Positions 61,595-64,000 of a DNA stretch of 64,000 bases are shown one piece after another. The DNA comes from Bin87 sp965204395 (GTDB lineage Bacteria; Chloroflexota; Dehalococcoidia; Lucifugimonadales; UBA3495): positions 3,906,001-3,970,000 of the forward strand of contig OZ241987.1 in assembly GCA_965204395.1 (NCBI GenBank), written 5' to 3'. The notes under the pieces were generated by a model that was not told the DNA's origin, searched no databases, and saw nothing but the letters and a program-made list of their open reading frames with translations. Numbering within the stretch: position 1 is the first letter of the stretch; each line of letters starts with the position of its first letter. The position numbers and the translations under genes are program-made.

Positions 61595-61939
61595 ATGCAA
61601 AGACATCACAGGCTTACCGGAAGCGCCGGCATCTCAGAAATCCATCGAAACGGGCGGAGCGCGGCCAACCGTTTGCTGGTGATGCGCGTTTCCGCCAACG
61701 GATTGGATTGGTCGCGCTTCTGTTTCGTGGTGAGCAAACGCGTGGGCAACGCCGTGGTGAGGAACCGCATCAAACGCCGTCTGCGCGAAGCAGTTCGCCT
61801 GGCGGCATGTGAGCCGGGATGGGATGCCATAGTCATCGCGCGCCGGGGAGCAACGACCGCCGAATACAGCCAACTGGAACGGGCGGCGCATAACCTGATG
61901 CGGCGTACTAACTTGGTCGCAGCGAGGCCCCACGAATGA
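61595..61939 (+). CDS. rnpA: Ribonuclease P protein component
   Basis: A 114-residue basic protein that helps RNase P RNA cut tRNA 5' leaders. FCFVVSKRVGNAVVRNRIKRRLREAVR is the RNA-binding signature; the N-terminal QRHHRLTGSAGISEIHRNG is the usual start region. The frame stays open upstream across rpmH to 61397. ATG 61595 is preferred because it gives a normal length and the upstream TTG would be at the transcript start. No ribosome box is strong. It overlaps yidD at the stop. Confidence 0.92.
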   Translation: MQRHHRLTGSAGISEIHRNGRSAANRLLVMRVSANGLDWSRFCFVVSKRVGNAVVRNRIKRRLREAVRLAACEPGWDAIVIARRGATTAEYSQLERAAHNLMRRTNLVAARPHE

Positions 61940-62145
61940 AGACCGCGGCCGTCAAGGTAATCAGGGTCTATCAACAGGCCGTGTCCCCGTATCTCCCCTC
62001 GATGTGCCGGTTTGAACCCAGTTGCTCCCAATACACAGCCGAAGCAGTGGAGCGTTACGGTATTGTCCGCGGCAGCTGGCTCGGATTGAAGCGCATCTCG
62101 CGTTGCCGCCCCATGGGTGGGCAGGGCTACGACCCGGTAACGTAA
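61936..62145 (+). CDS. yidD: YidD, membrane protein insertion efficiency factor
   Basis: A 69-residue protein with an amphipathic N-terminal helix (VKVIRVYQQAVSPYLP). CRFEPSCSQYTAEAVERYG and RISRCRPMGGQGYDPV are the YidD motifs, with three conserved cysteines. Its ATG overlaps the rnpA stop (ATGA), showing coupling. It assists YidC in membrane protein insertion. Confidence 0.95.
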   Translation: MKTAAVKVIRVYQQAVSPYLPSMCRFEPSCSQYTAEAVERYGIVRGSWLGLKRISRCRPMGGQGYDPVT

Positions 62146-62167
62146 GCGACCTCAACGCCCGGGACCA

Positions 62168-63394
62168 TTGACCGAAATGCCTCAATATTTGGCGCCGTTG
62201 CGCCTATTACGACGCATACACTCCTGGGCAGGCTTGTTGTTTGCGGTGGTGGTGGCGTTCGCGGTGCTCGCCACCGGTTGTACCCCCAATCTGGGGGCAT
62301 CTACCAGTGGGTGGGGGGCGGTCGCGGTGGACGACGGCGTAGTTTATGCCACCACCCTGGAAGGCCAGGTGTATGCCCTGAATGACCTGATGTCAGAAGG
62401 AGTGAGCACGCGATGGGTCTCCACGGTGGGTGGGGACAACGGTTTCCGAGGAGCTTACAACCCACCGGCCGTCGGTACCTATCTCTACGTGGCTGGCATT
62501 GACGGGGTCCTGTACGCCATCGAACGCCCGGCCGGCGGTGGCGCGGCTGCAACCGCGTGGCGTCGTCCCCAGGTTGAAACGGAGGAGGCAGTGCCGTTGG
62601 TGGGCAGTCCTGCTCTGGACGAGGCGGGCGGGATCATCGCCGTAGGTTCCGAAGACGGAGGACTTTACGCATACAACGCTCTCACTGGCGAAGGACTGCG
62701 CTGGTCGCCGTTCCAGACCGAAGGTGAGATCTGGTCCACACCGGTGTTGCGAAATGGAGTGGCCTACTTCGGATCCCAGGATGGCAGCGTCTACGCGGTC
62801 AGCTTGCACAGCGGAGAGCTCGTTTGGAAATTCGACACCGGAGCGGCAGTCGTCGCCACACCGTTGATTCACAGAAATCTGCTGATCGTGGGATCGTTTG
62901 ATCGCAAACTGTACGCGCTGGGCCTCAACGACGGTCAACCCCGGTGGCAATTCACGGCGGGCAACTGGTGGTGGGCAACTCCCGTAGCCTCGGATCGAGC
63001 GATTTTCGCGCCGGCGATGGACGGCAAAGTGTACGCGTTGGACGAGAACGGCTCGTTGCTTTGGGAGCATGACCTGGGATCACCGGTTGTATCAAGTCCG
63101 GCGTTGCTGGAACGGGGGCTGGTAGTGGCGACCGTCGATGGCAAAATGTCAGTGTTGCGTGCGACCGAGGCATCCCACGGGACCGCGCAGGAGATCGCAT
63201 CCCTGACGGTGGGCGATGCTGAAATCAAAGCTCCACTGACCAATTTACCCGATCGTATCGAAAATGGACTTCCGGTGCCGGCGGACTCGGTGTACGTCGG
63301 GTCAGACGACGGCACGGTGCGTCGCATCCAGGTGCAATCCGGTATAAATATTCTTTGGTGCTACGACACGAAAGAGAACACCCGATGCAACTAA
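62168..63394 (+). CDS. Lipoprotein with PQQ-like beta-propeller repeats
   Basis: A 408-residue exported protein. The start is TTG 62168 (an ATG at 62177 also fits). Residues 18-40 form a signal peptide ending in a good lipobox LATGC. The rest is a beta-propeller built of about seven PQQ/WD-like blades: VDDGVVYATTLEGQVYALND, VGSEDGGLYAYN, FGSQDGSVYAVSLHSGELVWKF, GSFDRKLYALGLNDGQPRWQF and APAMDGKVYALDENGSLLWEHD are clear. It resembles BamB-type scaffolds. Its place between yidD and yidC suggests envelope or insertion-related work. Confidence 0.88.
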   Translation: MTEMPQYLAPLRLLRRIHSWAGLLFAVVVAFAVLATGCTPNLGASTSGWGAVAVDDGVVYATTLEGQVYALNDLMSEGVSTRWVSTVGGDNGFRGAYNPPAVGTYLYVAGIDGVLYAIERPAGGGAAATAWRRPQVETEEAVPLVGSPALDEAGGIIAVGSEDGGLYAYNALTGEGLRWSPFQTEGEIWSTPVLRNGVAYFGSQDGSVYAVSLHSGELVWKFDTGAAVVATPLIHRNLLIVGSFDRKLYALGLNDGQPRWQFTAGNWWWATPVASDRAIFAPAMDGKVYALDENGSLLWEHDLGSPVVSSPALLERGLVVATVDGKMSVLRATEASHGTAQEIASLTVGDAEIKAPLTNLPDRIENGLPVPADSVYVGSDDGTVRRIQVQSGINILWCYDTKENTRCN

Positions 63395-63435
63395 TGCACG
63401 CAGCGCCCATCCGGTAGTTGTCCAGGACGTAATCA

Positions 63436-64000
63436 GTGGAGATTTTCGCCATATTCGGTGATCTCTGGAGAGAGATCATCATCCGCCCGATGCTCAACAC
63501 CTTGTTGGTGTTGTACGTGCTGAGCTTCTCGCAGATGGGCCTGGCGATCATCGTATTCACGGTGCTGGTGCGGGTGGTCACAATCCCGTTGACCGTTCGA
63601 CAGTTGCGCCAAATGCGTTCCATGACCGGACTCCAGCCCAGGGTTCGAGAGATCCAGGAGCGTTACGCCGGCGACCGCCAGCGCATATCCCAGGAAACGA
63701 TGCGGCTGTACCGCGAAAGTGGAGTCAACCCGATCGGTTGCCTGGGACCGCTGATCGTTCAAATGCCCATTTTGATCGGTCTGTTCCGGGTGCTGATCCA
63801 AACGTTGTTCAACAACCCGGAAGACCTGGTCAACCTTTCGGACAAACTGTACGCGTGGGTAACTTTCGTACCTATTCACGCCGCGATACCGGTGAATAAC
63901 GGCTTCCTTTGGATGGACTTGAGCCGGCCGGACCCGTCGCCCATCGTGATGCCGGTCTTGGTGGCCGTCACCACGTGGGTACAGCAAAAAATGACGCAAA
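63436..64000 (+). CDS. yidC: YidC/Oxa1 membrane insertase, N-terminal part
   Basis: The frame is open from GTG 63436 to the window end, so the gene continues beyond it. AGGA lies 8 bases upstream. The visible 188 residues show a first membrane helix (NTLLVLYVLSFSQMGLAIIVFTVLVRVVTIPLT), the basic QLRQMRSMTGLQPRVREIQERY loop and a hydrophobic segment with CLGPLIVQMPILIGLFRVL, the YidC family signature. There is no large periplasmic domain, as in Gram-positive and Chloroflexota forms. It inserts membrane proteins. Confidence 0.92.
   Translation, partial: MEIFAIFGDLWREIIIRPMLNTLLVLYVLSFSQMGLAIIVFTVLVRVVTIPLTVRQLRQMRSMTGLQPRVREIQERYAGDRQRISQETMRLYRESGVNPIGCLGPLIVQMPILIGLFRVLIQTLFNNPEDLVNLSDKLYAWVTFVPIHAAIPVNNGFLWMDLSRPDPSPIVMPVLVAVTTWVQQKMTQ

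Overview
The window looks like chromosomal core DNA of an aerobic, GC-rich bacterium, most likely a member of the Chloroflexota (marine or host-associated Dehalococcoidia/SAR202-like). This placement is an inference. It rests on the mix of several CaiB/BaiF CoA-transferases, a flavin-dependent (LLM-class) oxidoreductase, a complex I operon without nuoEFG, a SdhE-type succinate dehydrogenase and a SufU-type SUF operon. I see no integrase, transposase, prophage or CRISPR array. The window is dominated by tightly packed metabolic operons.

Layout. 1-3.7 kb: the end of a HpcH/HpaI aldolase gene, hflK-hflC (minus) and two small plus-strand genes. 3.8-11.9 kb: ftsH, an asparaginase, an LLM flavin oxidoreductase, an SDR, a histidine phosphatase, a nucleobase permease with an extra C-terminal domain, a DUF1801 protein and a CAU-anticodon tRNA. 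12-18.4 kb: a two-gene CaiB operon, a kilobase without a convincing gene, a flavin reductase, a VOC protein coupled to a Fur-family regulator, and an aldo/keto reductase. 18.5-21.6 kb: two poorly known proteins, a Tag-like DNA glycosylase, TatD and a globin. 21.8-28 kb: a SUF iron-sulfur operon, sufB-sufC-sufD-sufS followed by two different sufU-like genes. 28-32.1 kb: a triple-DUF4377 lipoprotein, DinB-like protein, ferritin, hydrolase, PAC2 protein and a second CAU tRNA. 32.2-37 kb: a minus-strand operon of hydrolase, a 45-residue zinc ribbon, CaiB, RdgB, MoaA and MoaC.

37.1-49.9 kb: a plus-strand respiratory block, nuoABCD-HIJK-(DUF2007)-LMN, then NAD kinase and two Nudix hydrolases. 49.9-53.6 kb: succinate dehydrogenase sdhA-sdhB-sdhE. 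53.7-59 kb: an orphan gene, a class-III aminotransferase, malate dehydrogenase and monomeric NADP-isocitrate dehydrogenase. 59.2-64 kb: a gamma-glutamyltransferase, a small membrane protein, then rpmH-rnpA-yidD, a lipoprotein beta-propeller and the start of yidC, which runs off the window.

Together the genes describe aerobic respiration. TCA enzymes feed a quinone pool through SdhABE and an 11-subunit complex I whose electron donor is not encoded here. SUF, Fur, ferritin and globin handle Fe-S, iron and oxygen or NO stress. HflKC/FtsH and YidC/YidD handle membrane-protein quality and insertion. Many intergenic regions end in GGGCGGGT-type hairpins that act as a shared terminator style. All assignments come from reading motifs; no database search was run.
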